Below, piece by piece: positions 38,601 through 47,587 of a DNA stretch of 64,000 nt. Location of the stretch: positions 61,038 to 125,037 of the forward strand of contig CALXNS010000125.1 in assembly GCA_944389815.1 (NCBI GenBank), given 5' to 3'. The first letter of the stretch is position 1. Each line of letters opens with the position of its first letter. The stretch is from an uncultured Victivallis sp. (lineage in GTDB: Bacteria; Verrucomicrobiota; Lentisphaeria; Victivallales; Victivallaceae). Below the pieces are notes generated by a model. The model ran no database searches. It was given only the letters and a program-made list of their open reading frames with translations, and was not told the DNA's origin. Made by a program: the position numbers and the translations under genes.

Positions 38601-41600
38601 GCGGGCGACCTCAGCGAACAGGCCGGCGATCCGGACAGCGCCATGGAATTCTATCGCCGTTCCGGCACAGAAGAGTCGCTGATGCGCCTCGCACAACTCG
38701 CAGAGACGCGCGATTCGTTTGATGAAGCGGCCGCTGCATGGCGCGACGTCGCGGAACGAACCGCCTCGGAAATGCGTTCCCATCAGGCCGTCGAACGGCT
38801 CGTCGAACTTTACCGGAAGCACGGTCGACTCGATGAGCTTCTCGCTCAAAAACAGGAAGAAACGTCCAGCGATCCGCTTCGTCGCCAAATTCATCTCCGA
38901 GCGCTGGTTGCGCTGAATGACCAGGAAAAACTCTACGATTTTCTGGAAAAACACGGTACTCCCGCGGAAGAGCTTCAATACCGTCTGATTCTGCGCGATT
39001 ACTCCGGCGGTGCCGCATTGATTCAATCCCGGCTGAATGCGACGACCGGCGACGGCGACGACATTTCCGCTTCGGAACGAGAAGAAGAGAAACGCGCACT
39101 CCTCCGGCAACAAACTCTCATTGCAGTGGAATTGAAAAACGCCGACCTTGCGGCGAAGGCATTGCGTCAATTGGCGACGCTTCAAAAGACGAACGAAGAT
39201 GAAGCCGCTTTCCAGGAGTTTTCCGGTGCAATCCTGATGCTGACCGGAGACTATGCAGGAAGTGCGACCGCCTATCAACGTGCCATGGAACTGGCTCCGG
39301 AAAAATTTGAACTGCTTCTGCTCTGGGGCAAAGCCCTCTGCGCGGCAGGGGAACAATCCGAGGTATTGCGTTTCTTCTCCGACGCCTATGCCGACGAAAC
39401 GAATCTGGAACGGTTCGGCGTACTCATCGACGGCCTGCTCAATTTCAACGCTCCGCGCCCGATTCTTGCTGAAGCGTTGCAGGAAATTCTGTGCCGGATC
39501 GAACGCGATCCGGAAACGTTATTTTACTATCAGCTCGCCGAGGATCTCGCCGAAGAACTCGGCGAGCAGGAAGTCTTCACCCGCCTTGAACGACTGCAGA
39601 TGATCGTCGCTCCGGAACGCCGTTCCATGCTCGTTCAAAAATGTTTCCTCGACGCCCGCCGGAACAACGATACCGCTGATGCGCTCTTTTACGGCCGGAT
39701 CCTGCTGGCGTTTGATGACGCATGCAGTCCGGAGATCACCCGGGAGCTGGGGACGCTGTTCGTTGAAAATCAACTCTTCGATGATGCCGAGCGTTGCATG
39801 CGCAATGCCGACCGCATCCAGGAAACCGACGCCAATTTAACCGCATTAGCTGCCATACACGCCGCCAACGCCAACTACGATGACGCCGAACGGCTCTACC
39901 GGGAGCTGCTGGCGCTCTCGCCGAACCGGATTGATCTTCTGGAAGAACGAGCCGCGATACTGGAGCTGCAGGGGCGAATCGCCGAAGCGGCGGAATGCAG
40001 TTTCCAATCGCTCCGGCTCCGCGCCCCGAACCGGAACAACTCCACCGTACCTGATCGACAATTGCCTCACCTGATCCGGAGTTTCGCCAATCAGGCGCTC
40101 TTCCAGCCGGAAAAATTCCGCGCCGAAATCGATGCGGAAATCGAAGCGGCAACGCGGGAAAACGGTAAAAATTTCTGGCGCCGGATCCGGGCGCGTCTGG
40201 ACGCGCTGACACTTTTCGAACCGCAAAATACCACGGCAACGCGGCACGAAGGAACCTCATCCGGCTCAGCCGATACAGCCGGCCGGAAAAAAACACCCCC
40301 GAACGCATACGAAACAGTCGTCCGCCTGCGAAACGCTGCACCGGAAAATGTTGTTCCCATCCTTCAGAAGTGTTTCGCATATTTCAGCGGAAAGCGTCGG
40401 GAGTTTTTCTGGCGGCAACTGGTCGATTCTTTCGATTTCGAACCGTCGCCGGAGGCGGTGAAATTCCTGTTGCAGGAAATGAACGATTTCACCTTCGATT
40501 CCTTTTCTGCGCCCGCCGACTGGCAGCTTCCGTTCGCATTGAAACTCAAAACCGCCTATGCCGAACAAGCTTTGATCCGTTCGCCGGATTCTCCCGCCGC
40601 GCTGGAACTGGCCGCCCGGATGCGCCATCTCGCCGGTGACGCCGACGGCGCACGCATGCTCGCGGAATTGACCTATGAGATGCTCGACGCCTCTACCGCT
40701 CCGCTGGAAATCGCCGTGATACGCCGGCTGTTGAATTTCAACGCAATCTATGCCGACGCCCCCGGAGAACAACCCGGCAGCGGCCGCGCCGCCCTGCTTG
40801 AACAAATCGCTCTTCAGGATGAAAAACGGGAACTGCTCGGCGATACGCCGTTCCGGCTGCTGCTGGCGGGAATTCTTCGAACTGCCGACGAGCGCTACGA
40901 CGAAGCGCAGACGTTCTTCGCCCGTGCCTGGGACGCCGATCGGGATGCCTTCGCGCTTCTCTGGACGCTCAACAATCACCTCGCCGAAAGCGGCGCATGG
41001 GAGAGCTGGGCCGAACTCCTGCTGCAACGCGTACCGAATGATCAGACTGCGCGTACACTTTACGCCGTAAAGCTTGCGCCTTATCTGCGTGCCGCCGGGC
41101 GTGAACGCGAAGCATTGGAAATCCTGCCGCTTCTCAACGAAACGCTTCAACTGCGGGAACGGTTGCTGCTCGCCCATGAAAGCGGCGATTCCCGGCGTTT
41201 GACGGCGACATTCCTGGAATTTCTGCGCACTTCGTCCACCGGCAGCTACCGGCTGCGGGATTTTTCCGAAGCCGACGGCGGCATCCAGGTGTGGCAGAAA
41301 CGGCAAAATTTCCGGCATGATGCCAACAAAGTCTTCATGAAAATCGCCGCCGCCACGCCCCGCTCCCATGCATTTCTCGCGTACCGTCTTCAGGGACTCC
41401 TGCCGAATGAAGGTGCATTCGCCGTTCTCCATCAGACGCTGCGGCACCTCCCGAAACCGCGGGGGAATGCCGTTGAATTTTTCAGCGGGGGACAACCACC
41501 GGCTTCGGCGGCGACGCTGCTGCTGAAGGCAGGCGAATCCGGGGGGAATTTCTCCGCCGCAGAAATCGCGGCATTGCGGAACTTCGCCATCGCAGATGGA

Positions 41601-42365
41601 ATTACGCCTGAGATATTGAATGTCATTCTCTCCGCTTTGCCCGCTGACGACCGCAGTGCAGTTGGATCTGTGGCAATGAAGAAACTTCTGCAGCGCCCGC
41701 TTCCGCCCGCCCTCCCGGAACTGGAGCCTTTGATGGAACTCTTTTCTCCGGAGGAACGCCGCGCCTTCTGTGATGCAATCGATTCTTACGAATTCGAACG
41801 CGACTCGATCGAACTTCCGCGCTTGCAGATACTCAAGCGCTACGCGCCGGAGCGTTTTGCGGAACGGTTGAACAATACCTATCCACCATGGAGCGCCGCC
41901 GCGCTTCTCCACACGCCGCCGACCCGGGAAACCTGTTGCAACTATCTTTTATCCGCACAGGGGGAATTCCCAAACTGGGAACTTCTCGCGCAATTAGCTC
42001 CTGACGACACAGCCTTCGGCGCGCTCACGGATACATTCTGCGCCGCGCTGGAGGTTCTCGCCGATTCCGGGACGCTTTCGCGTTCGCAGGCTCTGCGTCA
42101 TTATTCCCTTCTGGCGGTCTTCGATCTGCCGTCGCGCCGGGGAAAGCGGCTGGACGCGGCCAGACGCATTCATCTGCGCACCACCGGTGAATCCTCATTA
42201 TGGCTGCTTGACGCGCTGCGTGCCAATCAACAAACCGAAGAAGCCGACCAGTTGGAGACGCAATTACATCAGGAAGGCAAACTTCCCCCGGCGCGGCAGC
42301 AGCGACACGTCGACGTAAAAAACACCGAAAACTTGAAATACGACATCTCCCGCAACCGGGAATAA
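35643..42365 (+). CDS. giant BatA-like/VWA/TPR fusion protein
   Basis: Membrane protein of 2240 residues that seems to merge several Bat-operon functions. Residues ~1-55: two TMs in BatA style (WLWLLALVPPALWLRSRG). About 275-370: a glutamine-amidotransferase-like segment (LLIFAPGAATELPEELQREI). About 380-545: a VWA domain with MIDAS AIVIDTSGSMRG near residue 382, then LILTDGGVEYGDFE. About 760-800: further hydrophobic stretches. From ~805 to the end: a long array of TPR-like helical hairpins (for example AEKALRKALKVSEP, YRRSGTEESLMRLAQ). Bat systems usually carry VWA and TPR proteins as separate genes (batA/B, batC/E). It probably acts as an envelope scaffold for MoxR. The frame is intact throughout. 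Confidence 0.8.
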   Translation: MNIPTIHEFYFTSPGWLWLLALVPPALWLRSRGKNLRFRLLQIAASVLLILAAAAPEIQYDSTHRTRLILLEVENENEDENINGNVNGNASETLPQLPEKYAGWEVRRFSGSTAAALAGAAMEIPDGGGSIHLVGRLRETDHALDAILETLNRRRLSVTAQPAATHFHETPSGNEKTLHFRSISYPASAGCGATAAVEIELEAEEAGEALFAIRSQLDGRVVAEKRVSFEAGDFHVTLPLPLPEPGLFRGKLEIDQHPGIEMALHVRDTFRAVLFSREPEREFAGFNAVLNKTVRLETYRSGMSLDDVPLLIFAPGAATELPEELQREIIRQAECGAGILAVAGREALFAGESVLPEFASLFPARYPGTQENRIPTVALAIVIDTSGSMRGVRLDLARETARLAISGLQENDLAGIVEFHGTRRWAAPLQSAANQFSLMRALNRLNAGGGTVILPAVHEAYYALRNTDARLKHLLILTDGGVEYGDFESIIRKMARHDITVSTVLVGPGESDFLGRIAMWGSGRFYRASSRFALPELRFRKQENLPLPPTREKSLEIIPVGNYPLTADLPPHLSVGGVVKSVPAEDAETLLLAEGAPLLIFRRNAPGGSAVWNSEWNGAWSAEFLKSLEAAAMFTALARALPDPLRFTGITAWNRSTLRDLDFEFESAESIPELQLNVTDLSDGKSRSWRIRVSPRDTFRFRLPDLPEGIYQIQPEHFMDTFYFVSQRAATAAVPDYARIAEINRTAIAESAEPVRTRLPLNAACAAAAGGFFLLELFLRRRRSASVAGTLLLVAGSLSLHGATFEQQMREGLHFEENARFRDAATCYLQGARSAKNDEDRSFAEILARENFRRDGNAAAAKSEIFLPASETTSSDNSDFTQSVRRALIAGDRQRALELYERQIASIDSAEQLAQLSEVAAQQGLFDSAEKALRKALKVSEPISTNWSALFQLSALYNRIGETGKAINELRRHTSSANVPPQVLLTAGDLSEQAGDPDSAMEFYRRSGTEESLMRLAQLAETRDSFDEAAAAWRDVAERTASEMRSHQAVERLVELYRKHGRLDELLAQKQEETSSDPLRRQIHLRALVALNDQEKLYDFLEKHGTPAEELQYRLILRDYSGGAALIQSRLNATTGDGDDISASEREEEKRALLRQQTLIAVELKNADLAAKALRQLATLQKTNEDEAAFQEFSGAILMLTGDYAGSATAYQRAMELAPEKFELLLLWGKALCAAGEQSEVLRFFSDAYADETNLERFGVLIDGLLNFNAPRPILAEALQEILCRIERDPETLFYYQLAEDLAEELGEQEVFTRLERLQMIVAPERRSMLVQKCFLDARRNNDTADALFYGRILLAFDDACSPEITRELGTLFVENQLFDDAERCMRNADRIQETDANLTALAAIHAANANYDDAERLYRELLALSPNRIDLLEERAAILELQGRIAEAAECSFQSLRLRAPNRNNSTVPDRQLPHLIRSFANQALFQPEKFRAEIDAEIEAATRENGKNFWRRIRARLDALTLFEPQNTTATRHEGTSSGSADTAGRKKTPPNAYETVVRLRNAAPENVVPILQKCFAYFSGKRREFFWRQLVDSFDFEPSPEAVKFLLQEMNDFTFDSFSAPADWQLPFALKLKTAYAEQALIRSPDSPAALELAARMRHLAGDADGARMLAELTYEMLDASTAPLEIAVIRRLLNFNAIYADAPGEQPGSGRAALLEQIALQDEKRELLGDTPFRLLLAGILRTADERYDEAQTFFARAWDADRDAFALLWTLNNHLAESGAWESWAELLLQRVPNDQTARTLYAVKLAPYLRAAGREREALEILPLLNETLQLRERLLLAHESGDSRRLTATFLEFLRTSSTGSYRLRDFSEADGGIQVWQKRQNFRHDANKVFMKIAAATPRSHAFLAYRLQGLLPNEGAFAVLHQTLRHLPKPRGNAVEFFSGGQPPASAATLLLKAGESGGNFSAAEIAALRNFAIADGITPEILNVILSALPADDRSAVGSVAMKKLLQRPLPPALPELEPLMELFSPEERRAFCDAIDSYEFERDSIELPRLQILKRYAPERFAERLNNTYPPWSAAALLHTPPTRETCCNYLLSAQGEFPNWELLAQLAPDDTAFGALTDTFCAALEVLADSGTLSRSQALRHYSLLAVFDLPSRRGKRLDAARRIHLRTTGESSLWLLDALRANQQTEEADQLETQLHQEGKLPPARQQRHVDVKNTENLKYDISRNRE

Positions 42366-42400
42366 AATGAAACCTGCAATAAAAGAAAGGATTTCACAAC

Positions 42401-43252
42401 ATGAAATGGACCATCCGAACAATTTCCCTCTCATTCAAAGCAGGAGCCATGCTGTTCGCCGTCGCCTTCTGCATTTCCGGCGGCGGAACGTCGCTCTCCG
42501 CAGCGGAAACCGCGCAGCCGGTGGCTCCGGACGATCCGCTGACGGCATACCGGACCAGGATCGAAACACAACTTGCCGGAAATCCGGAAAATGCGGCGCT
42601 GCAAAGACAACTGCGTGAAATCAAAACCATGCAGCGTCGTGAAACAATGTTTTTCAGGGAAAACAATCCGGAAATGGCCGGGAAACTCGGTTCGGTCCTC
42701 CGGCGTTTCTATTACCGGCATCAGATGTTCGCCGCCGCAGAGCAGATCGATCGTCGTCTTCACGCGATGAAACCGGATAACGTTCGAACATTCGCCCTTG
42801 GCGAAACGCTGTTGAATTCAAACAAAAATCAGGAAGCGGCAGAACTCCTGCGGCACTGCAACTGGCGTGAAGACGAGCGCTCCGGAAAATTTCTGACCGC
42901 ACTCGCCGCCGCACGAATCAACGACCCGGAAACGACTCGGCGCATCCTTGCGGAAATCCCCGATGAACACTGTTCTCCGCAGGAACGGCTTCTGGCCGTC
43001 ACCGCGGCCGCACGGATCGGTGATGTACAGCGGGCGACGGCGGGCGTTGCGAAAATCCTGTCGGAAGCCCCGGCTCGGGAAAACGATGCCCTGCGCGAAT
43101 ATTTTTCCGGCGCGGACTTCGCGGCGTTGCTCCCGGATCCCGCCTTTCAGGCCGCGTTGCAGACCCAATCCAGCGTGAAAGGACACGACAACTGCGCCGG
43201 ATGTCCCAACCGGGGAACCTCGCGCTGCGATGACGCCGACGAATGCCGATAA
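42401..43252 (+). CDS. secreted TPR-like protein with Cys-rich tail
   Basis: Exported protein of 283 residues: signal peptide (AGAMLFAVAFCISGGGTSLSA), then helical-repeat segments (MFAAAEQIDRRLHAMKPDN, ALGETLLNSNKNQEAAELLR). The C-terminal 20 residues contain four Cys (NCAGCPNRGTSRCDDADECR) after a Gly-His linker, and could form disulfides or hold a metal. It is the last gene of the MoxR cluster, 36 bases after the VWA-TPR gene with AGGA nine bases before the ATG. Function unknown; it may be a periplasmic partner of the TPR scaffold. Confidence 0.65.
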   Translation: MKWTIRTISLSFKAGAMLFAVAFCISGGGTSLSAAETAQPVAPDDPLTAYRTRIETQLAGNPENAALQRQLREIKTMQRRETMFFRENNPEMAGKLGSVLRRFYYRHQMFAAAEQIDRRLHAMKPDNVRTFALGETLLNSNKNQEAAELLRHCNWREDERSGKFLTALAAARINDPETTRRILAEIPDEHCSPQERLLAVTAAARIGDVQRATAGVAKILSEAPARENDALREYFSGADFAALLPDPAFQAALQTQSSVKGHDNCAGCPNRGTSRCDDADECR

Positions 43253-43295
43253 AAAATCAGCGCTCACCGTTTTCTCAATAGGGTGAGCGCTGATT
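43251..43295 (-). terminator. rho-independent terminator
   Basis: Perfect 14-bp stem: 43255-43268 pairs with 43282-43295 around a 13-base loop. On the minus strand the stem is followed by T6 (43256-43251), so it ends transcripts of the NAGPA gene and those upstream of it. It lies between two convergent genes and may also slow plus-strand polymerase, but that side has no T-run. Confidence 0.8.
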
Positions 43296-43377
43296 GTCCG
43301 GTGCCGTCCGGCACATTCATTTTCTCAAGCCGGACGGAAATTTCCCACCTGCCGCTTCATCCCGAAGGAAGAAACAA

Positions 43378-44280
43378 TTATTTTCTGATCCCGATTCCGA
43401 TGTTGGAGCCGACCGGCCGCTCATATCCGCCCTCGGTCTGACGGTTGACGGTTCGCGGTTTGCCCGCAGCCTCATCCCAGTAACAGAGCGTCGCGGAACC
43501 GCCGCCGTCCATATTGATGGCGTCATACGCGCCGGCATCGAGCAGCCATTGCGCAGTCTCCCGTCCGGTGGCGCCGAGACTCCAGTTCTTCTGGCGCCCG
43601 TCGATCGTCACGATATAAAGATAATCGCGATCCTTCGACAACCCGTAGGCGATCCGCGGCATCAATGATTTCTCATAACCGCCGCCGTCAAGAACTTCAC
43701 CGTCACGCATGATGACGGCAAATCCGGAGACCGCAATCCACACCTTTGCGTAATCCGCCTCCGGCACCTCGGAAACGATATCGATCGTGCCGTCTTTGTA
43801 GACGACGAAAACCGCATTGTGCGGTCGGGTGTCGCAGACGACCTCTCCTTCGGAAATGCCCAATCCGGCCGGATGGCCGTATTGATGATTCCACGGCTTC
43901 TCCCACGGCCACCACGGGGCGGCGTTGGCGGCGACGATCAGATTCTGTCCCGCGCCGCCTTCGCCGACCGGTTTGCGCCGTTCCGTCATGAAATCCCGCG
44001 TCCGGATCCGTTTGGTACGAATCAGCGCCTTTGGATAATCCGGCATCGGTTTGCCCCAATCCTTGTCGCGCCCGGTGGCGGTGAAGAACAAACCAGGAGT
44101 GCGCAAATCCACCCGCATGAGATTCACCTTCATCAACCGCGGTTCCGTCTCCTCAAATCGGAGATACAGCACCCCGGTCTGAACCTCTTTTGCCTTGCTC
44201 CAATCCACCGTCGCGCCGACCGCGCACCAAGCGGCCGTCAACAACAGCAATCCGATTGCCCAACCACGACGCATTCGCAC
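43378..44280 (-). CDS. phosphodiester glycosidase (NAGPA domain) protein
   Basis: Secreted protein of 300 residues with a signal peptide (GWAIGLLLLTAAWCAVGATV). A NAGPA/phosphodiester-glycosidase domain follows: VAANAAPWWPWEKPWNHQYG, then RIAYGLSKDRDYLYIVTID, and the conserved INMDGGGSATLCYWDEAAG ending GSNIGIGIRK. The family hydrolyses GlcNAc-phosphodiester or related bonds on surface polymers. It is the last minus-strand gene before a strong terminator and follows argS by about 40 bases. The specific substrate cannot be inferred. Confidence 0.83.
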   Translation of the reverse strand: MRMRRGWAIGLLLLTAAWCAVGATVDWSKAKEVQTGVLYLRFEETEPRLMKVNLMRVDLRTPGLFFTATGRDKDWGKPMPDYPKALIRTKRIRTRDFMTERRKPVGEGGAGQNLIVAANAAPWWPWEKPWNHQYGHPAGLGISEGEVVCDTRPHNAVFVVYKDGTIDIVSEVPEADYAKVWIAVSGFAVIMRDGEVLDGGGYEKSLMPRIAYGLSKDRDYLYIVTIDGRQKNWSLGATGRETAQWLLDAGAYDAINMDGGGSATLCYWDEAAGKPRTVNRQTEGGYERPVGSNIGIGIRK

Positions 44281-44320
44281 CTCCTCTTTTTTACTTCAGC
44301 TTCCCCGAATCGACTCTCCC

Positions 44321-46111
44321 TTACATCGCCTCGGGCACTCCGATCGTCAACGTGCCGAGACCATCGCTGATGATGCGCCGAACCGCTTCCGCCAGCGCGA
44401 GGCGCGCCCCCGCCAGTTCCGGCGTCTCAGCCGCCAGAACCGGACACTCCCGGTAGAAACGGTTGAACGCCTTCGCCAGATCGAGCAGATATTCAGCCAG
44501 TCCGGAGCAGTCGCGCCGCTCCGCCGCCATCCGCAGCGTCGCCGGATAAAATCCCGCCGTCACCGCCAGCGCCTTCTCCGTCTCGTGCGTCAGCAACCCC
44601 CAGTCGACCCGCTCGGCGGCGAAATCGATCCCCCGTTCCGCCGCCTTGCGTTCGATCGAATGAATCCGCGCCGCGGCATACTGAATATAGGGACCGGTAT
44701 CGCCTTCAAATTTCAACGACGCCGCAGGATCGAAGAGAATGGTCGTTTTCGGATTGTATTTGAGCAGCATAAACTTCAACGCGCCCAGGCCGATGATTTC
44801 GCCGCGGGCGGCCAATTCCGTTTCACTCAACTCATCACCACCGCGTTCGCGGCACGCCTCCCGCGCGAGCGAAGCCATTTCATCGAAGAGATCATCCGCA
44901 TCGACCACGGTTCCTTCGCGGCTCTTCATCTTGCCGCTCGGCAGATTGACCATCCCGTAGGAGAGGTGGTAGAGATCCCGCGCCCACTCATAACCGAGCC
45001 GTTCCATGATCGCAAACAACATCTGAAAATGCAGATTCTGTTCATCTCCGACCACCCAGATCATCGATTCGGGGTGATAATCCTCGTATTTGCGCAACGT
45101 GGTGCCCATATCCTGCGTGATGTAAACGCTCGTTCCATCGGAGCGCAGCACCACTTTTTTCCCGAGTTTTCCGAGATCGCAGAACACCGCGCCATCCTCC
45201 CGGCGGGCGAAAACGCCCTTTTCCAATCCGGCGGCGACGATATCTTTGCCGAGCAGATAAGTTTCGCTCTCAAGATACGTGTGGTCGAAGTGAATCCCCA
45301 TCCGTTCGTAGGTTTTCGCAAATCCTTCGAACACCCAGTTGTTCATCTTCCGCCAGAGGGCGCGCACCTCCGGATCGCCCGCCTCCCAATCCTGCAGCAT
45401 CTTCTGCGTGGCGGCGCCGAGTTCGGTTTTCAGAAAGAGCGCTTCATCATCCTGGCTGGCGAGCGAGGGATCCGCCTCGCGGAGCTGTTTGATCTCCTGC
45501 GACAGTGCCTGATTGTACTCGACGTAAAATTTTCCGACCAGGTGATCTCCCTTCATCCCGGTCGACTCCGGCGTGCAGCCGTTGCCGAACCGCTGATAGG
45601 CGATCATCGATTTGCAGATGTGAATGCCGCGGTCATTGACCAGATTGATCTCGATCACCTGATGGCCGACACGTTTCAGCAGCGAGGCGAGCGACATGCC
45701 GAGCGTATTGTTCCGCACGTGCCCGAGATGCTGCGGTTTGTTGGTGTTGGGGGCGGAATATTCGATCAGAATGCGTTTCCGTTCATTTTCCGGCAGCTCG
45801 GCGGAGTGGAGCAATTCGTCGATCGATTCGACCGAATCCCGATGCAGCGCGGCCGCCTTGAGCGTGATGTTGACGAACGCCTTGACCGCTTCGGCATTTT
45901 CCACATCCGGATGCTGCCGCAGAAACTCCGCCGCCTGCCCGGCCGCAGCGACCGGATTGCCGCAATAACGTCCCAGACGGAAACAATTGACCGTGAGGTC
46001 GCCGCTCATTCCGGCGGGACATTTTTCCGGCACAATCTCCAGTTCCGCCGGCATTTTTTCATATTTCGACCGGAGGAACTGCTCCAGATCGCCAATCATG
46101 CGATATTTCAT
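44321..46111 (-). CDS. argS: arginyl-tRNA synthetase
   Basis: Class I aminoacyl-tRNA synthetase charging tRNA-Arg, 596 residues. An N-terminal Arg-S domain (~1-110) precedes the HIGH-type motif (NTNKPQHLGHVRNN, around residue 128). The KMSK-like loop is GKMKSREGTVV. GDTGPYIQYAAARIHSIERK is the usual ArgRS marker, and the C-terminal DALR anticodon-binding domain follows. It lies 25 bases downstream of manA on the minus strand and is probably co-transcribed with it. Confidence 0.96.
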   Translation of the reverse strand: MKYRMIGDLEQFLRSKYEKMPAELEIVPEKCPAGMSGDLTVNCFRLGRYCGNPVAAAGQAAEFLRQHPDVENAEAVKAFVNITLKAAALHRDSVESIDELLHSAELPENERKRILIEYSAPNTNKPQHLGHVRNNTLGMSLASLLKRVGHQVIEINLVNDRGIHICKSMIAYQRFGNGCTPESTGMKGDHLVGKFYVEYNQALSQEIKQLREADPSLASQDDEALFLKTELGAATQKMLQDWEAGDPEVRALWRKMNNWVFEGFAKTYERMGIHFDHTYLESETYLLGKDIVAAGLEKGVFARREDGAVFCDLGKLGKKVVLRSDGTSVYITQDMGTTLRKYEDYHPESMIWVVGDEQNLHFQMLFAIMERLGYEWARDLYHLSYGMVNLPSGKMKSREGTVVDADDLFDEMASLAREACRERGGDELSETELAARGEIIGLGALKFMLLKYNPKTTILFDPAASLKFEGDTGPYIQYAAARIHSIERKAAERGIDFAAERVDWGLLTHETEKALAVTAGFYPATLRMAAERRDCSGLAEYLLDLAKAFNRFYRECPVLAAETPELAGARLALAEAVRRIISDGLGTLTIGVPEAM

Positions 46112-46135
46112 TTTTGCCCTGATCTGATAAAATAA

Positions 46136-47158
46136 TTAAAGGGTGGTTCTCACTACCGCGCACTCCCGTCCGCCCTTCGGCGTGACGGTGTACGCTCCGA
46201 AACAGGCCGGAATCAAAACGGTTTCCCCCGCCTCCAGCTCCGCCGCGCGCCCGGGATCTCCGGCCTTGGCAACCGTAACCGGGCCGTTGACCGCGCTGAT
46301 CAAATGAAAACTTCCCGACGAAGACGTATCATCGTTCCAGATCGAAACCAGCCGCAGATCATCCACCGCAAAGAAGGGACACATGTTCACCACGCTGAAC
46401 TTCCGGTTGTGCCCGGCGGCGTCCACCGCACCCGCGATCCGGGGCGAAGTGCGATTCATGAAATTGATCGACTGCATTCCCTGTTCCACATGGAGCTGAC
46501 GGGATTTGCCTGCGGCGTCCACCCGTCCCCAGTCGCTGACCCGGTAGGTGGTGTCGCTGTTCTGCTGAATTTCCAGAATGAGATTGCCGCCGCCGATCGC
46601 ATGCAATGTCCCGGAGGTGATGAAATAAGCATCCCCGGGCTGCGACGGATAGATTTGAAGCAGATTTTCCACGTCCGGCGAATCCAGCCGGCTGATCAGC
46701 TGCTGCCGCGTCGCCCGCCCCTGAAGACCAGCCAGGATCTGCGCCCCCTTGCGGGCGGCGACGATATACCACATTTCGGTTTTCGGTTCGGCGCCGTTTC
46801 CGAGTTTCGCGCACGCAGCCTCATCCGGGTGAACCTGAAGCGACAGGCGGTCTCCCGCGTCGATCAACTTCACCAGCAGCGGAAAACGATCGATCGATTT
46901 GGCTCGCCGTCCGACCAGTTCGCGTCCGTAATGGCGCAGCAGTTCCTGCAACGTCTTCCCGCGCAACACGCCCTCAGCGACGACACTTTGTTCATTTTCG
47001 CGATCGACCAGTTCCCAGGATTCGCCGATCGGCTCCTTCCCGGACGGAACATTTCGATGCAGAACCTCGGTCATTTGCGTACCGCCCCAGATCCGCTCCT
47101 GATAGATCGGAACGAACTTCAGGGGATAAAGTTCGGAACAATCGACAAAACCATTCAT
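46136..47158 (-). CDS. manA: mannose-6-phosphate isomerase, class I
   Basis: Zinc metalloenzyme that interconverts mannose-6-phosphate and fructose-6-phosphate, 340 residues. Motifs: RIWGGTQM near the N-terminus, LSLQVHPDEAACA (Gln and His zinc ligands), EPKTEMWYIV (Glu ligand) and YFITSGTLHAIGGGNLIL (His ligand). The frame extends to 47194, but ATG 47158 is preferred. It follows GGAGAG at six bases and overlaps the upstream thioesterase stop as ATGA, which indicates translational coupling. Confidence 0.92.
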   Translation of the reverse strand: MNGFVDCSELYPLKFVPIYQERIWGGTQMTEVLHRNVPSGKEPIGESWELVDRENEQSVVAEGVLRGKTLQELLRHYGRELVGRRAKSIDRFPLLVKLIDAGDRLSLQVHPDEAACAKLGNGAEPKTEMWYIVAARKGAQILAGLQGRATRQQLISRLDSPDVENLLQIYPSQPGDAYFITSGTLHAIGGGNLILEIQQNSDTTYRVSDWGRVDAAGKSRQLHVEQGMQSINFMNRTSPRIAGAVDAAGHNRKFSVVNMCPFFAVDDLRLVSIWNDDTSSSGSFHLISAVNGPVTVAKAGDPGRAAELEAGETVLIPACFGAYTVTPKGGRECAVVRTTL

Positions 47159-47571
47159 TTCACACTCTCCGGACACCAGATGAATTGTTGACACTTTTCC
47201 GCAAGTTCGGCGGGAATCCGCACTACTTTACGGGCGGCGTTGACGCTGACCAGCACCACGTGCCCGGCAACCAGCAGTTCATCGCCGCGCCGCACCTCAT
47301 TGCCGACCGTCATCCGAACGCCCTTGCACTCCATCAAAAAACTGCGGATGGTCAGAAGATCGTCGTAATGCGCCGAACGCAGATACCGGCAATGTGCCTC
47401 GGCCACCGGCAGGAAAATCCCGAGCCGCTCCAGTTCGCCGTAGGGCAATCCGCCCGAACGCAACATCTCCGTGCGGCCACGCTCAAAATATTCAAGATAA
47501 TTGGCGTAGTAAACCACACCCATTTGATCCGTATCCGCATAAGGAACGCGGTATTCGATTTCATGATACAT
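47155..47571 (-). CDS. ybgC: acyl-CoA thioesterase, YbgC/FadM type
   Basis: Hotdog-fold thioesterase of 138 residues. YADTDQMGVVYYANYLEYFERGRTE contains the catalytic Asp (D of YADTD) and the family signature. Members hydrolyse short or long acyl-CoAs; YbgC works with the Tol-Pal envelope system in Proteobacteria, but no tol gene is nearby here. It is encoded between cmk and manA in one run and overlaps manA by four bases. Confidence 0.9.
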   Translation of the reverse strand: MYHEIEYRVPYADTDQMGVVYYANYLEYFERGRTEMLRSGGLPYGELERLGIFLPVAEAHCRYLRSAHYDDLLTIRSFLMECKGVRMTVGNEVRRGDELLVAGHVVLVSVNAARKVVRIPAELAEKCQQFIWCPESVK

Positions 47572-47587
47572 CGGAAGAATGCCTCCT

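Noticed and set aside
40266..41912. 548-residue minus-strand ORF
   Set aside because: Antisense to the VWA-TPR gene, with no recognised motif.
44195..46135. 646-residue plus-strand ORF
   Set aside because: Antisense to argS; rich in R/H/Q with no fold signature.
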